Source: Pseudorhodoplanes sp049324435
Lineage (GTDB): Bacteria > Pseudomonadota > Alphaproteobacteria > Rhizobiales > Xanthobacteraceae
Length of the DNA: 64,000 bases
NCBI GenBank assembly: GCA_049324435.1
Contig: JBMOOQ010000063.1
Coordinates: 80,758 to 144,757 of the forward strand
Reading direction: 5' to 3'
Shown piece by piece: positions 1 to 9,175 of the stretch (position 1 is the stretch's first letter; every line of letters begins with the position of its first letter). The notes beneath the pieces were generated by a model, which saw only the letters and a program-made list of their open reading frames with translations, searched no databases and had not been told where the DNA came from. The position numbers and the translations under genes were made by a program.

Positions 1-535
1 GGGATTTCTCCGCTGCACTCTCCACGGTTCGCACAGGCGCAGGGCCCGGCGCCTCGCGAAACGCACGTTCCAATTCGTCGAGCGTCGCTTCGCCGGGCTT
101 CAGCGGACGCTCCAGCACCTGATAAACAAGATTGCCGATCGTATGAGCGGCCGGCTGCGGCGCCGCCGCGGCCATTGCATCGAGCCTTGCGATCAGTTCG
201 GCATCGGTCCCGGCGGGCTCGGCCTGCTGCATTTCGATGGCATCGAGAATCTCCTTGATGCGGTCGAGTGTCGCCAGGATCAGCGATACGGCGTCCTGCG
301 TCACCGGCTGTCCGTCACGGAACCGGCCCATCAGACTTTCCGCCGCGTGGGCAAGCGCCGCAAGCCGCGGCAGATTCAGGAAGCCGCAGGTTCCCTTGAT
401 GGTGTGAACGAGACGGAAGATGTTGGCGAGAATCTCGGCATTGTTGGGCTCCTGCTCGAAACGCACGAGCTCGGAGTCGACCAGGTCGAGACTCTCATGG
501 GTCTCGGTCAGAAATTCCCGCAGCAACTCGTCCAT
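1..535 (-). CDS. cheA: CheA-type chemotaxis histidine kinase, N-terminal part (cut by window edge)
   Basis: The reading frame runs from ATG at 535 off the left edge, giving about 178 visible residues. The N-terminal helical domain reads as a CheA P1/Hpt domain, with the phospho-accepting histidine in RLVHTIKGTCGFL (H44). A linker follows near residues 140-178. CheA autophosphorylates and passes phosphate to CheY/CheB-type regulators; it works in the cytoplasm with CheW and receptors. The P4 kinase and P5 domains lie outside the window, so a dedicated chemotaxis kinase cannot be told from a CheA-like hybrid. It follows chpT on the same strand, with 147 bases between that hold a CtrA-like box. 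The Hpt call is firm; the full gene name is inferred. Confidence 0.85.
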   Translation of the reverse strand, partial: MDELLREFLTETHESLDLVDSELVRFEQEPNNAEILANIFRLVHTIKGTCGFLNLPRLAALAHAAESLMGRFRDGQPVTQDAVSLILATLDRIKEILDAIEMQQAEPAGTDAELIARLDAMAAAAPQPAAHTIGNLVYQVLERPLKPGEATLDELERAFREAPGPAPVRTVESAAEKS

Positions 536-648
536 AGCGAAAAGGCCTTCCGCGCGGGGAATGGTCTCCCGCGCCGCACCCGTCGACCATGGTAGTGTGT
601 TGGTAACCGTTTAATATTGCGTAAGGGCCGGCGTGAAACGGTCAGGCA

Positions 649-663
649 TTTACCAGCCGTTAA
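649..663. promoter_or_regulatory. CtrA-type box, one mismatch (TTTA-N7-TTAA)
   Basis: TTTA, seven bases, then TTAAC matches the CtrA full-site consensus TTAA-N7-TTAAC at all but one position. It lies about 114-128 bases upstream of the cheA-like ATG and just past the 3' end of chpT. CtrA is the regulator phosphorylated through ChpT. Binding is inferred from the motif alone. Confidence 0.4.
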
Positions 664-682
664 CCTTACTTGCGGCCGGAAT

Positions 683-1357
683 TCATCGCGCCGCGACGAC
701 GATCGCCTCGCCCTCGTTGGCGGCGGTCACAGTCAGACGGCAATCCTTCGCCAGCAGGCTTGTGTAATAGGGCTGTACGGCATGGGCGTCGATGGTACCG
801 CCATGGGAGCCGCCGGCGAGCAATTCCGGAACCGCCTGCGGCACCTTCGCATAATTGCCGGTGGCGGAAATCCGAAATGACATGGTCTCACCCTCGCCAA
901 GCGGGTCCACTGTGATCTGACCGCCGCGCGGAATCGACTGCCCCGCGATCAGGATCATGTTGAGCAGAAGTTTGACGCGGTTCTTCGGCATCAGAGCACG
1001 AGGCAAATTCCATGCAATTCTTGTCTTGTCGTCCTCAATAAAGCCTCTCGCCACCTTTTCGGCGTCGCCGAGATCGATCTGGGCCCCTGCCGACCCGGCC
1101 GCGCCGAAGGCGAGACGGCAGAACTGAAGCTTGGCCGAGGCCTGCCGGACGCTTTTCTTGATCAGGTCCATGGCAAAAGCCTTGGTTTCCTGGTCGTTGT
1201 CGTCCTCCATCACCTCAAGGCCATTGACGATCGCGCCGACAGGGCTGATCAGGTCATGACAAACCCGCGAGCACAGAAGCGCGGCAAGATCCAAGGACTC
1301 CAGAGTCAAAGGGGGCGTCTGGACAGCAGACGTTTGAGCAGCGGAAATGGCGGACAT
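683..1357 (-). CDS. chpT: Histidine phosphotransferase ChpT
   Basis: ChpT relays phosphate from the hybrid kinase CckA to the response regulators CtrA and CpdR in the alphaproteobacterial cell-cycle circuit. The protein has 224 residues from the chosen ATG. The dimerising four-helix region carries RVCHDLISPVGAIVNGLE, with the phosphorylatable His at residue 34. A degenerate kinase-like C-terminal domain without ATP-binding boxes follows, as in the family. The ATG at 1357 is preferred over an in-frame TTG at 1375 because GGAG sits 9 bases ahead of it. It is upstream of the cheA-like gene on the same strand and divergent from the cysQ-like gene. Confidence 0.93.
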   Translation of the reverse strand: MSAISAAQTSAVQTPPLTLESLDLAALLCSRVCHDLISPVGAIVNGLEVMEDDNDQETKAFAMDLIKKSVRQASAKLQFCRLAFGAAGSAGAQIDLGDAEKVARGFIEDDKTRIAWNLPRALMPKNRVKLLLNMILIAGQSIPRGGQITVDPLGEGETMSFRISATGNYAKVPQAVPELLAGGSHGGTIDAHAVQPYYTSLLAKDCRLTVTAANEGEAIVVAAR

Positions 1358-1489
1358 GAATCTGGCTCCGGTCAAAGCGGCGGCGGAACGCGAATCACTC
1401 GATCCTGATGCGGCCGACCGCTTGATACACCGCGCAAGCTATAGCGCCAAGCCGCAGGCGGCTGCGCGGGACACAACGGTAACTGCGGC

Positions 1490-2314
1490 ATGACACAGGA
1501 CCTGTCCGAACCGTCGCTGGTCGATGCATTGACCGACATCGCCTCGCAGGCCGGTGCTGCAATCATGCGCGTGCGCAAAGCGGGCAGCGTTGTCCGCACC
1601 AAGGCGGATGCAAGTCCGGTGACCGAAGCGGATGACGCCGCCGAAGCGATCATTCTTGACGGACTTGCGCGAACTTTGCCGGGTGTCACAGTTGTTTCGG
1701 AGGAAGCCGCGTCGCGCGGCGACTTACCGCACCTGCCGGACACCTTCATTCTTGTCGATCCGCTCGACGGTACACGCGAATTCATCGATGGGCGCGATGA
1801 ATTTACCGTCAATATAGCCGTGGTCCATCATGGCCGTCCGCTGACCGGAATCGTCGGAGCACCGGCCCTCGAAACGATCTGGCGCGGCGCGGCGGGCACA
1901 GGTTCTGAGCGGCTGCGCGTGCGCCCCGGCGCCACTACTCGCGATGCTTCCGAGCGCGTCGCGCTGCATACCAGGGCACACCAGGACGGACCGTGGCGCG
2001 CAGTGGTCAGCCGGTCACATCTCGATCCAGCAACGGAGCAATGGCTGACGCGCTTTCCCGCAATCACGCGCATGGATTGCGGCTCGTCGGTGAAATTCTG
2101 CCGGATCGCCGAAGGCAAGGCCGATGTCTATCCAAGACTTGGAACGACGTCGGAATGGGATATCGCCGCAGGCGACGCGGTCCTCAGCGCCGCAGGCGGT
2201 GTGGTGCTGTCGACCGATGGCAGGCCGGTGAGATACGGACAGATTGCGCTTAATCTCAAGGTGCCGGCCTTTGTCGCGTGGGGCGATCCGGGCGATGCCG
2301 CACGCTTCGGCTGA
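1490..2314 (+). CDS. cysQ: 3'(2'),5'-bisphosphate nucleotidase / inositol monophosphatase family (CysQ-like)
   Basis: A 274-residue Mg-dependent phosphatase of the IMPase fold. The metal-binding signatures are visible: SEEA near residue 70, DPLDGTREFI at 90-99, and WDIAAGDAVLSAAGG near the C terminus. CysQ hydrolyses 3'-phosphoadenosine 5'-phosphate left by sulfate assimilation; DPLDGTREFI is the CysQ version of the motif, which favours CysQ over SuhB. It is divergent from chpT, and its stop codon directly abuts the stop of the convergent YHS gene. The substrate is inferred from the family. Confidence 0.85.
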   Translation: MTQDLSEPSLVDALTDIASQAGAAIMRVRKAGSVVRTKADASPVTEADDAAEAIILDGLARTLPGVTVVSEEAASRGDLPHLPDTFILVDPLDGTREFIDGRDEFTVNIAVVHHGRPLTGIVGAPALETIWRGAAGTGSERLRVRPGATTRDASERVALHTRAHQDGPWRAVVSRSHLDPATEQWLTRFPAITRMDCGSSVKFCRIAEGKADVYPRLGTTSEWDIAAGDAVLSAAGGVVLSTDGRPVRYGQIALNLKVPAFVAWGDPGDAARFG

Positions 2315-2860
2315 CTAGGGTGCCAAGGTCTGGCTCACATGGGGCCAGTTCACCTCGGCCTGAAGCGCCATGCGATCGGGGTCGGCCGCGAATTGTTTCC
2401 GGGCCTCTTCCGAGAAAAACAGAAACAGGCGATCCTTGTGGATCAGCCAGATGTCCGGATGGCCGGCGCGGGCGACGTTTCCGCCGATCCCGACCGGGTC
2501 ATGGCCCCCATATTGCGGCATGTAGACCTGAGGGTCCTTCACAAAGGCATCCCTGTTGCCTTCGTTGTGGAACCGCCAGGCGACTCCGGCCAAGGTGACT
2601 TCGAGATTGTCCCGCCCTCGCCTGGCCCTGCCATCGGTGAAATACGCCACCGGGTCGTAACCATAGATGGCAAGCCCGGTGTTGGGGTCTGTAACGATCT
2701 GCTCGGTCGTCGCCGCATGTCCATCGCGCCATGGCAAGGCAGCCTGAGCCGCCGCTATCAAGAGCCATACGAGCACGCCGCGTGCGCTAAGTCGTTGACG
2801 GCGCAGTGTTGTCATGATTCGGTCTAACAAGTGTTCCGATTCGGATGGCTTTAACAGCAT
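2315..2860 (-). CDS. YHS domain-containing exported protein
   Basis: 181 residues. An N-terminal signal or anchor (VLVWLLIAAAQAAL) precedes a YHS-type domain: TDPNTGLAIYGYDPVAYFTD, then the NRDAFVKDPQVYMPQYGGH region. YHS domains are small folds linked with metal or redox proteins; the substrate here is unknown. An internal ATG at 2815 would give a more normal signal peptide starting MTTLRRQR, so the annotated start may be 15 residues too long. The downstream end abuts cysQ-like tail to tail. Domain call firm, role unknown. Confidence 0.8.
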   Translation of the reverse strand: MLLKPSESEHLLDRIMTTLRRQRLSARGVLVWLLIAAAQAALPWRDGHAATTEQIVTDPNTGLAIYGYDPVAYFTDGRARRGRDNLEVTLAGVAWRFHNEGNRDAFVKDPQVYMPQYGGHDPVGIGGNVARAGHPDIWLIHKDRLFLFFSEEARKQFAADPDRMALQAEVNWPHVSQTLAP

Positions 2861-2916
2861 CCGCGTGAGTAACCCGTTAAACCGCGCGGCCGATCCTTTT
2901 GCCTATGGAGCACCCG

Positions 2917-3531
2917 ATGCGTTCGCTGATTCGCCTTCTGGCCGCTGCAGCCTGCCTGGCCTGCGTCCATAGCCAGCCGGCTCGCGCCCAGCAGCCGCAG
3001 CCCGTGCCTCCCCCAGTGCCGCAGCAGGCCGCGCCGCAGCCTTCACAGCCAAGATATTCCAACAACGAGATCCTCGAAAGCGGCCACCGATTCTTCGGCA
3101 CGGTCTCGCGCGGCCTTGCCCAGGTTGTGGAAAAGGCCTTCAGCGAGTTCGGCCAGCCGAACGGCTACATCCTCGGCGAGGAGGCCGGGGGCGCCTTCGT
3201 GGCCGGCCTGCGCTACGGCGAGGGCACGCTTTACACGAAGAATGCCGGCGACCTGCGGGTGTTCTGGCAAGGTCCGTCGATCGGCTTCGACGCGGGCGGT
3301 GAAGGGGCGCGGACCATGATGCTGGTTTACAACCTTCCGGCCACTGAAGCGATCTACAATCGTTTCGGTGGCATCGACGGCTCGGCCTATTTCATCGGCG
3401 GTTTCGGTATGACCGCGCTTGGCGCAGGCAACATTATTGTCGTGCCGATCCGGGCTGGTGTCGGGCTGAGGCTTGGCGCCAATATCGGTTACCTGAAGTT
3501 CACGCCCAAGGCGACCTGGAACCCATTCTAA
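2917..3531 (+). CDS. DUF1134 family exported protein
   Basis: 204 residues from the ATG preceded by GGAG at a 7-base spacing. A clear signal peptide (LIRLLAAAACLACVHS) is followed by a Gln/Pro-rich linker and a conserved Gly-rich domain. That domain contains EAGGAFVAGLRYGEGTLYTK and ends in NIGYLKFTPKATWNPF, as in DUF1134 proteins of Hyphomicrobiales. It is predicted periplasmic or lipid-associated. No function is established for the family as far as I know. It is a single gene on the plus strand with a 149-base gap after it. Confidence 0.85.
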   Translation: MRSLIRLLAAAACLACVHSQPARAQQPQPVPPPVPQQAAPQPSQPRYSNNEILESGHRFFGTVSRGLAQVVEKAFSEFGQPNGYILGEEAGGAFVAGLRYGEGTLYTKNAGDLRVFWQGPSIGFDAGGEGARTMMLVYNLPATEAIYNRFGGIDGSAYFIGGFGMTALGAGNIIVVPIRAGVGLRLGANIGYLKFTPKATWNPF

Positions 3532-3680
3532 CTTTGGTTGATCGCGGCCGAATTTCCTTCCCCGCGGACGGTCGGACGGTTTAGTTTAAACGAGGCTGAC
3601 GCCCGGGGGAGCGGCGGCGTCACCGTGGCAGGTTCAAAGCCACACAATCCGCTCAGCGCCCGTCGGTTGGAGTTTCCGTC

Positions 3681-4964
3681 ATGATCGAGCCGGCCATGTA
3701 TTTGGGCATCGGCTTCCTGGTGGCGAGCCTGTTCGGGCTCATTTTCATTCCTCTGGTCCACGCCCGCGCCGTGCGCCTGACCGTGCGGCGCATGGAAGCG
3801 GCGACCCCGCTTTCGATGGCCGAAATCCAGGCCGACAAGGATCAGCTCCGCGCCGAATTTGCGATGTCGACGCGGCGGCTCGAAATGAGCGTCGAGCAGC
3901 TGAAGGCGAAAAGCACGAGCCAGCTCGCCGAGCTTGGCAAGAAAAACGACGCCATCAATCGGCTCAAGCTGGAACTCGGGGAGAAATCGGCGACGATTTT
4001 TGCGCTCGAGGCCCGCGAAAAGGCATTGAAAGACCAGATGAAGGCGACGGAAGACGAGCTATCCGTCAAGACGCTTGGCTTGCACGAAGCCGAGCGCAGC
4101 CTCTCCGACAAAGAAGCCGAACTTGCGCGGCTGACGGCAGAGCTCAACGAGCGCACCGCAACCACCGAGGCGCAGCGCGTCGAGCTGATCTCGCTCAAGA
4201 CCCAGATCGACGCGCTGAAATTGCGCATCAGCGACTACGAGCGCGATATCAAGATCACCGGCGAACGCCTCGACAAGGAACGTGAAGAAGCCGCCGCAGC
4301 GACCCGCAATCTATCGGACGAACGCGGCAAGGTCGAAAATCTCGGCCAGCGCGTCGCCCAGCTCGAACAGCAGCTGATCGCTCAAACCACCGAAGCCGAA
4401 GTGCTTGGCAAGCGCGTTGTCGAACTTGAAGGCCGCATCGCCGATCAGGGGCGGGTGCTCGTCCAGCGCGAATACGAATGTGACCGGCTGCGCGCGGAAC
4501 TCGAAAATGCACGACGGACCGCGTTTCATCTGCGCGAGGAACTGGCATCGGCTGGCGCCGAGCACCGCGAATTGATCAAGAATCTGAATGCGGAAAACGA
4601 GGTTCTAAAGAAACAATTCGATCTCGCCAATGCCGAACGCACCAAGCTGCAGACCGAGCTGGCCGCGATGAAGCGCGAGGCCGAAGCGAGCTGGGCGGCC
4701 GAGCGCGTCGAAAACGCGCTGTTGCGCGAAAGAATTAACGACGTGGCGGCCGAGGTGGCAAAGCTTGCCGTGACGCTTGAGGGGCCGAACTCTCCGATCG
4801 AAGCGATCCTCGCATCAGCCGAAACCGCAGCGCCGGCGCGTATCTCCGCCAATAATCCCATGCCATCGCCCGCGAACGACACCGGCGAAAGGGTCAATGG
4901 CAGCCTCGCCGACCGCATGCGGGCTCTGCAGACCCGGGCGTCGCGCCTGACAACCAATCCCTGA
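3681..4964 (+). CDS. Membrane-anchored long coiled-coil protein
   Basis: 427 residues. One transmembrane segment near residues 5-27 (MYLGIGFLVASLFGLIFIPL) is followed by about 330 residues of near-continuous heptad-like coiled coil rich in Glu, Lys, Arg, Ala and Leu, then a Pro/Ala-rich tail. GGAG lies 9 bases before the ATG. No catalytic motif is seen. It is 16 bases upstream of the DUF2927 gene and probably cotranscribed. It could be an envelope spacer or scaffold, but function is not recognised. Confidence 0.75.
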   Translation: MIEPAMYLGIGFLVASLFGLIFIPLVHARAVRLTVRRMEAATPLSMAEIQADKDQLRAEFAMSTRRLEMSVEQLKAKSTSQLAELGKKNDAINRLKLELGEKSATIFALEAREKALKDQMKATEDELSVKTLGLHEAERSLSDKEAELARLTAELNERTATTEAQRVELISLKTQIDALKLRISDYERDIKITGERLDKEREEAAAATRNLSDERGKVENLGQRVAQLEQQLIAQTTEAEVLGKRVVELEGRIADQGRVLVQREYECDRLRAELENARRTAFHLREELASAGAEHRELIKNLNAENEVLKKQFDLANAERTKLQTELAAMKREAEASWAAERVENALLRERINDVAAEVAKLAVTLEGPNSPIEAILASAETAAPARISANNPMPSPANDTGERVNGSLADRMRALQTRASRLTTNP

Positions 4965-4980
4965 CGAAGGATCGTTCGTT

Positions 4981-5778
4981 CTGTCACATCGACCGCGCCT
5001 TCTGCTGCTTTTCTGCGTTGTCATTGCAGCCCTGTGGATTCCGGTGAACGCGATCGCCGAGCATCCCGAGGTCGTCAAGCACCGCGCCGAGCAGCGCAAG
5101 AGCTTCACCGACGCCGAGATCATCGACGGGTTCTTCCGTATCGTGTTCGGCGCGGAATTCCATGTCTCGGGACAGGTCGATCGCATTCGCAAATACGAGA
5201 TGCCGGTCCGGGTCTATACCGACAGCCGCGCCAAGCCAGACCGCCGCAGGCAGGTCGCCCAGGTCGTCGACGACATCCGCGAAAAAATCCGGCATCTCGA
5301 CATTGCGGTCGTCGACAAGCGCAAGGACGCCAATGTCACTGTGACGCTGGTGCGTGACCGCGACATCGAGAAGACCATCCGGCAATTCTACGGACGCGAG
5401 CAGGCTGCGAAAATCGTCAAGTCATTGGAGCCGCAATGCCTGTCCGGCTTCCGCAAGGATGACCTTTATCGCATCCAGCATTCCGATGTGATCATTGTGG
5501 TCGATGCCGGCGAATTCATCTTCCTGGACTGCATCTATGAGGAATTGCTGCAAGCGCTCGGCCCGATCAACGACGACGGCGATCTGCCCTGGACGATGTT
5601 CAACGACGACGTCCAGATGGGCTTTTTCGGCATCTACGATCAGTATCTGCTCAATATTCTGTACGACCCGCGCATCCGCGCCGGAATGACAAAGGAGCAG
5701 GTGAAGGACCTGCTGCCACAGATCCTGCCGGACGTCCGCGCCTGGGTCGCAAAAGTGAATGGGTTGACGGAACCGTAG
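4981..5778 (+). CDS. DUF2927 family exported protein, probable CTG start
   Basis: The domain (TDAEIIDGFFRIVFGAEF, later DLPWTMFNDDVQMGFFGIYD) fits DUF2927 proteins of alphaproteobacteria, role unknown. The first standard start codon in frame is GTG at 5044. The codons just upstream, 4981-5043, encode a convincing signal peptide (RLLLLFCVVIAALWI, then A-x-A before E), and the frame stays open back to 4951. No ATG, GTG or TTG occurs there. A GAAGGA Shine-Dalgarno lies 9 bases before CTG 4981, so CTG is the likeliest start. If GTG 5044 is used the protein lacks an export signal. Confidence 0.7.
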   Translation: MSHRPRLLLLFCVVIAALWIPVNAIAEHPEVVKHRAEQRKSFTDAEIIDGFFRIVFGAEFHVSGQVDRIRKYEMPVRVYTDSRAKPDRRRQVAQVVDDIREKIRHLDIAVVDKRKDANVTVTLVRDRDIEKTIRQFYGREQAAKIVKSLEPQCLSGFRKDDLYRIQHSDVIIVVDAGEFIFLDCIYEELLQALGPINDDGDLPWTMFNDDVQMGFFGIYDQYLLNILYDPRIRAGMTKEQVKDLLPQILPDVRAWVAKVNGLTEP

Positions 5779-5809
5779 GGCGCCGCGCCGCCCCGTTCGC
5801 CGCAAGAAA

Positions 5810-6634
5810 TCACAGCCCCTTCAGCCAGGCAATAATATCGCCGCGCGACTGAAACGGCGTCGACAGATGCATGCTGGCGGTGACCAGGTATTTGCTCTTC
5901 GGATGCCTCACACCGCGGCCATAGACGTAGTCCTTGCCGTGCAGGATCATGGGGTCGGCGATTCCGACGATCCAGAGCAGCGGAACGTCGTCCATTTTTG
6001 CCGCGTTCTTGGGCATCACCGCTGGGCCGTCCGGATCGAACATCGAGAGATACACTTCGGGGGTGGCGCGAACCTGGAACGGGATGCCCTGCGCGAGATC
6101 GGGAAATGACATGCGGACATTGCCCTTGCCCGCCGCGATCATCTTCCTGGCATTGGCAATCGCGCTGCTGGTCCGCGCGCGAAGCGCCCAGGCTTCCGGC
6201 AGATGGCCGGGGGCCAGCGCGACCACACCATGCAAGCCTTTTCGAGTGGCACCGTATCCGATTGCTGCATTGGCGCCGAGGCTGTGCCCGATCACCGCGA
6301 TCTTCTGGGCACCGGCCTTCTTCAGCCGCTCGACCGCCGCGTCAATCTCGGTCATGGCCTGATCGAAGGTCGCATCATAGATGCGCCGTGCCGACCACGG
6401 CATTTCCGGCGCTTCCACCAGCGCCCCTTGCCGCTTCAGCGCCTCATGCAACCCCTCGATTCCTGTGGTCGGCGTTCCGCCCTTGCCGTGGATCAGCACA
6501 ATGCCGAATCCGGCGAGGCCGTGTTGCTGCGCAAGCGATGAGCCAGCCGCCATCATCGCCGCGAGCGTAACGAACAGTCCCATCACGAGATTGAGGCGGC
6601 CAAAGTACATGATCCCGGGCCCGGTCCGAATCAT
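5810..6634 (-). CDS. Alpha/beta hydrolase family protein, exported
   Basis: 274 residues. An N-terminal hydrophobic segment ending in SSLAQQ looks like a signal peptide. The hydrolase core shows the nucleophile elbow GHSLGANAA (Ser), a probable acid in GIADPM and the catalytic His in ASMHLSTPF. The substrate is unknown. An internal ATG at 6610 gives a shorter n-region and may be the true start. It is convergent with the DUF2927 gene and sits 75 bases from the end of livF, on the same strand and downstream of it; whether it belongs to the liv unit is unclear. Confidence 0.75.
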   Translation of the reverse strand: MIRTGPGIMYFGRLNLVMGLFVTLAAMMAAGSSLAQQHGLAGFGIVLIHGKGGTPTTGIEGLHEALKRQGALVEAPEMPWSARRIYDATFDQAMTEIDAAVERLKKAGAQKIAVIGHSLGANAAIGYGATRKGLHGVVALAPGHLPEAWALRARTSSAIANARKMIAAGKGNVRMSFPDLAQGIPFQVRATPEVYLSMFDPDGPAVMPKNAAKMDDVPLLWIVGIADPMILHGKDYVYGRGVRHPKSKYLVTASMHLSTPFQSRGDIIAWLKGL

Positions 6635-6709
6635 GGGATGCCATCATAGGCGCGGGCGCGGCGCCGCGCGACCCTGCGCGGATCGCAATCGTTGTCGCAG
6701 CTCAGGCCT

Positions 6710-7414
6710 CTATTCGCTGACGCCGATCAGGCCGGCCAGCCGGTCGGGATCGTCCCGCAATGGCTGCGACGGTCCGTCATAGATGATGCGGCCCTTGTCC
6801 ATCACCACCACCCGTGGCGAAAAGGCCAGAGCGACCCGGCTGTTCTGTTCGACCAGCACAATCGTCAGCGCACCTTCGTCCCGCAATTTGCCCAGCACCT
6901 CGGCCAGCGTTTCCACGAGAACCGGCGCCAGTCCCTCGGTCGGCTCGTCCATCAGGAGCACCTGCGGATTTGTCATCAGCGCCCGCGCAATGGACAGCAT
7001 CTGCTGCTCGCCGCCAGAGAGCTGATTTCCCATATTTCCGAGCCGCTCGCGCAGCCGCGGGAACAGTTCATAGATCCGGGCCTCGGTCCAGTAACCGGGG
7101 CGCGCGGCAATTTCCAGATTCTCGCGGACCGACAGCGACGGAAAGATTTCGCGCTCCTGCGGGACGAGTCCAATGCCTTCGAGAGCGCGCTGATAGATTG
7201 GCAGCTGCGTCACGGGCTTGCCATCGAGCAGCACATCGCCGCTCTTGACATTGGTATGCCCCATGGCGGTGACGAGCAGCGTGGTCTTGCCGACGCCATT
7301 ACGCCCGATGATGCTCACGCTCTCGCCCGCGGCGACAGCAAGGTTGATGTCCTCGAGAACGATGGTATCGCCGTAGCCTGCGGACAGATTTTTCCAGGCG
7401 ATTGCGCTAGCCAT
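6710..7414 (-). CDS. livF: Branched-chain amino acid-type ABC transporter ATPase LivF
   Basis: 234 residues from ATG 7414. Walker A GRNGVGKTT, signature LSGGEQQ and Walker B LLMDEPTEGL are present, and length and order match LivF. With LivG it powers uptake through LivHM. The start overlaps the end of livG by 8 bases, showing translational coupling, so the longer frame beginning at 7507 is not used. It is last in the livKHMGF run. In this context the transported solute could be an aromatic or other carboxylate rather than leucine, since HAAT transporters serve both. Confidence 0.92.
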   Translation of the reverse strand: MASAIAWKNLSAGYGDTIVLEDINLAVAAGESVSIIGRNGVGKTTLLVTAMGHTNVKSGDVLLDGKPVTQLPIYQRALEGIGLVPQEREIFPSLSVRENLEIAARPGYWTEARIYELFPRLRERLGNMGNQLSGGEQQMLSIARALMTNPQVLLMDEPTEGLAPVLVETLAEVLGKLRDEGALTIVLVEQNSRVALAFSPRVVVMDKGRIIYDGPSQPLRDDPDRLAGLIGVSE

Positions 7415-8168
7415 GAGACGCTCCTGCCTGTCCCAGGTAAACAGCCCGGACGTCCGCATTGGCGCCGATCTCTTTCGGAGTGCCTTCGGCAAAAATTCGG
7501 CCGCCAACCAGCACGGTGATGCGTTCGGCGAACCGGAAGACGAGATCCATGTCGTGTTCGATAATCAGTACGCCGATGTCCTTGGGCAGCCTGGCTACCG
7601 CATCGAGAATGATGTGGCTTTCGGCGCTTGGGACGCCCGCAGCGGGTTCGTCAAGCAGCAGCACCTTGGGTTCCAGACCGAGCGCGATCGCGATCTCGAC
7701 AAGCCGCTGGCGGCCATAGGGCAATTCGGAAATCCGGTGTCCGGCATCGTCCTGCAGCTTCAGCATTTCCAGGAGCGCCATCGCCTTTTCTACGACGTCT
7801 CTGCGCATGCCGGCTGGTCTCAACATGGTGGGCGCCGCACCAAGCTGCTCGGACACAGGGATATAGACGTTTTCGAGGACCGACAGTCCGCGGAACAGCC
7901 GGTTGATCTGGAAGGTCCGCGCAATGCCGCGCTTGACGCGCTCGGCCTGTGCGACCTGGGTCACGTCTTCGCCGTTCAGGAAGACCTGTCCTTCGGTCGG
8001 CGCCAGGACGCCGGTGAGCAGGTTGATGAATGTGGTCTTGCCGGCTCCGTTCGGCCCGATCAACGCATGACGCGCGCCCTTGCCGAGCCTGAAATTGATG
8101 TTGCTCGCCGCGGCCAGCGCGCCGAACGACTTGCTGACATTGCGGGCTTCAAGCAGCGTTTCGGTCAT
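7407..8168 (-). CDS. livG: Branched-chain amino acid-type ABC transporter ATPase LivG
   Basis: 253 residues beginning MTETLLEARNVSKSFG. It has Walker A GPNGAGKTT, the LivG-type divergent signature ELPYGRQRLVEIA and Walker B VLLLDEPAAGV. The ATG overlaps the livM stop as ATGA, which fixes the start against an in-frame extension to 8453 lying inside livM. It is the cytoplasmic energising subunit paired with LivF. Confidence 0.92.
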   Translation of the reverse strand: MTETLLEARNVSKSFGALAAASNINFRLGKGARHALIGPNGAGKTTFINLLTGVLAPTEGQVFLNGEDVTQVAQAERVKRGIARTFQINRLFRGLSVLENVYIPVSEQLGAAPTMLRPAGMRRDVVEKAMALLEMLKLQDDAGHRISELPYGRQRLVEIAIALGLEPKVLLLDEPAAGVPSAESHIILDAVARLPKDIGVLIIEHDMDLVFRFAERITVLVGGRIFAEGTPKEIGANADVRAVYLGQAGASHG

Positions 8169-9175
8169 GGCACGGCGCGCCCGCCGCGAAGGCGGTTCAT
8201 GAGGGAATCGAAGGCTCCGAGAATGCCGTTGCGGGCGCCGAGCGCGATGATGACGAGCATCAGGCCAAGTCCGAGCTGCCACGCGGTCGGATAGAGCTTT
8301 GCCAGATAATGCGACAGGGCCATATAGGCGACTGCGCCGACAAAGGCGCCGTACAGCCGCCCGTAACCGCCAAGCACAAGGACGATCAGCACCGTCGCGG
8401 CGCGATCGAGACTGAAGGTCGACATATTCACATAGGCGTTGGCCTGCGCCCATAGCGCACCGGCGACGCCCGCGATCGCGCCGGAGATGGTGTAGCAGAT
8501 GACCAGCCGCTTCCGGACCGGCGCACCGACGGCGTGCATGCGCAACGTGTTCTCGCGAATACCGGTGAGACTCTCGCCGAACGGCGAATAGACGATGGTT
8601 CGCACGATCACGAAGCCAATGAACAGGACGCAGAGAATGTAGATGAACTGCGTCTGCGGGATCAGCGGATTAAACGCGAAGATGCCGAATATCGGATCGA
8701 TCGGCACAGAATCGAGGCCGTCATAACCGCCGGTCCATTTCTGGCCGAGATTGGCGGCTTCCTCGAGCAGCAGCATCATCGACAGCGTCAGCATCAGGAG
8801 CGTCAGCCCGGTCGTGCGTAACAGGATGAGCCCCGATATCAGGCCGAATATTGCAGCGATCACGGCAGCGATCACGAGACCGCTGAGAGGCTCGCTCCAG
8901 ATGCCGTGATGGGCCAGCATGCCGACAGTGTAGGCGCCGAGGCCGAAAAACGCCGCATGTCCAAGCGTTACGATGCCGGCATAGCCAAGCACCAGATCGA
9001 GCGACAACGCGAACAGAATCATCACCAGAATCTCGTTGCCGATTCCGAGATGACGCGGAAACAGGAAGAAGAAGGCGAGCGCCAGAATCCACGGGATCGG
9101 CTCCCACCACCGCAGCCGGTGGCGATGCGCAAAATCCCGGACTGCGGGAGACATTGAAACGTCGGAGGCGCTCAT
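8165..9175 (-). CDS. livM: Branched-chain amino acid-type ABC transporter permease LivM
   Basis: 336 residues with multiple hydrophobic helices. The LivM-typical regions are seen: SLDLVLGYAGIVTLGHAAFF in the first third, and the cytoplasmic EAA-like loop around SLTGIRENTLRMHAVG. The start touches the livH stop (TGATG). It is an inner-membrane permease subunit partnering LivH. A hydrophilic N-terminal stretch of about 25 residues precedes the first helix. Confidence 0.9.
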   Translation of the reverse strand: MSASDVSMSPAVRDFAHRHRLRWWEPIPWILALAFFFLFPRHLGIGNEILVMILFALSLDLVLGYAGIVTLGHAAFFGLGAYTVGMLAHHGIWSEPLSGLVIAAVIAAIFGLISGLILLRTTGLTLLMLTLSMMLLLEEAANLGQKWTGGYDGLDSVPIDPIFGIFAFNPLIPQTQFIYILCVLFIGFVIVRTIVYSPFGESLTGIRENTLRMHAVGAPVRKRLVICYTISGAIAGVAGALWAQANAYVNMSTFSLDRAATVLIVLVLGGYGRLYGAFVGAVAYMALSHYLAKLYPTAWQLGLGLMLVIIALGARNGILGAFDSLMNRLRGGRAVP

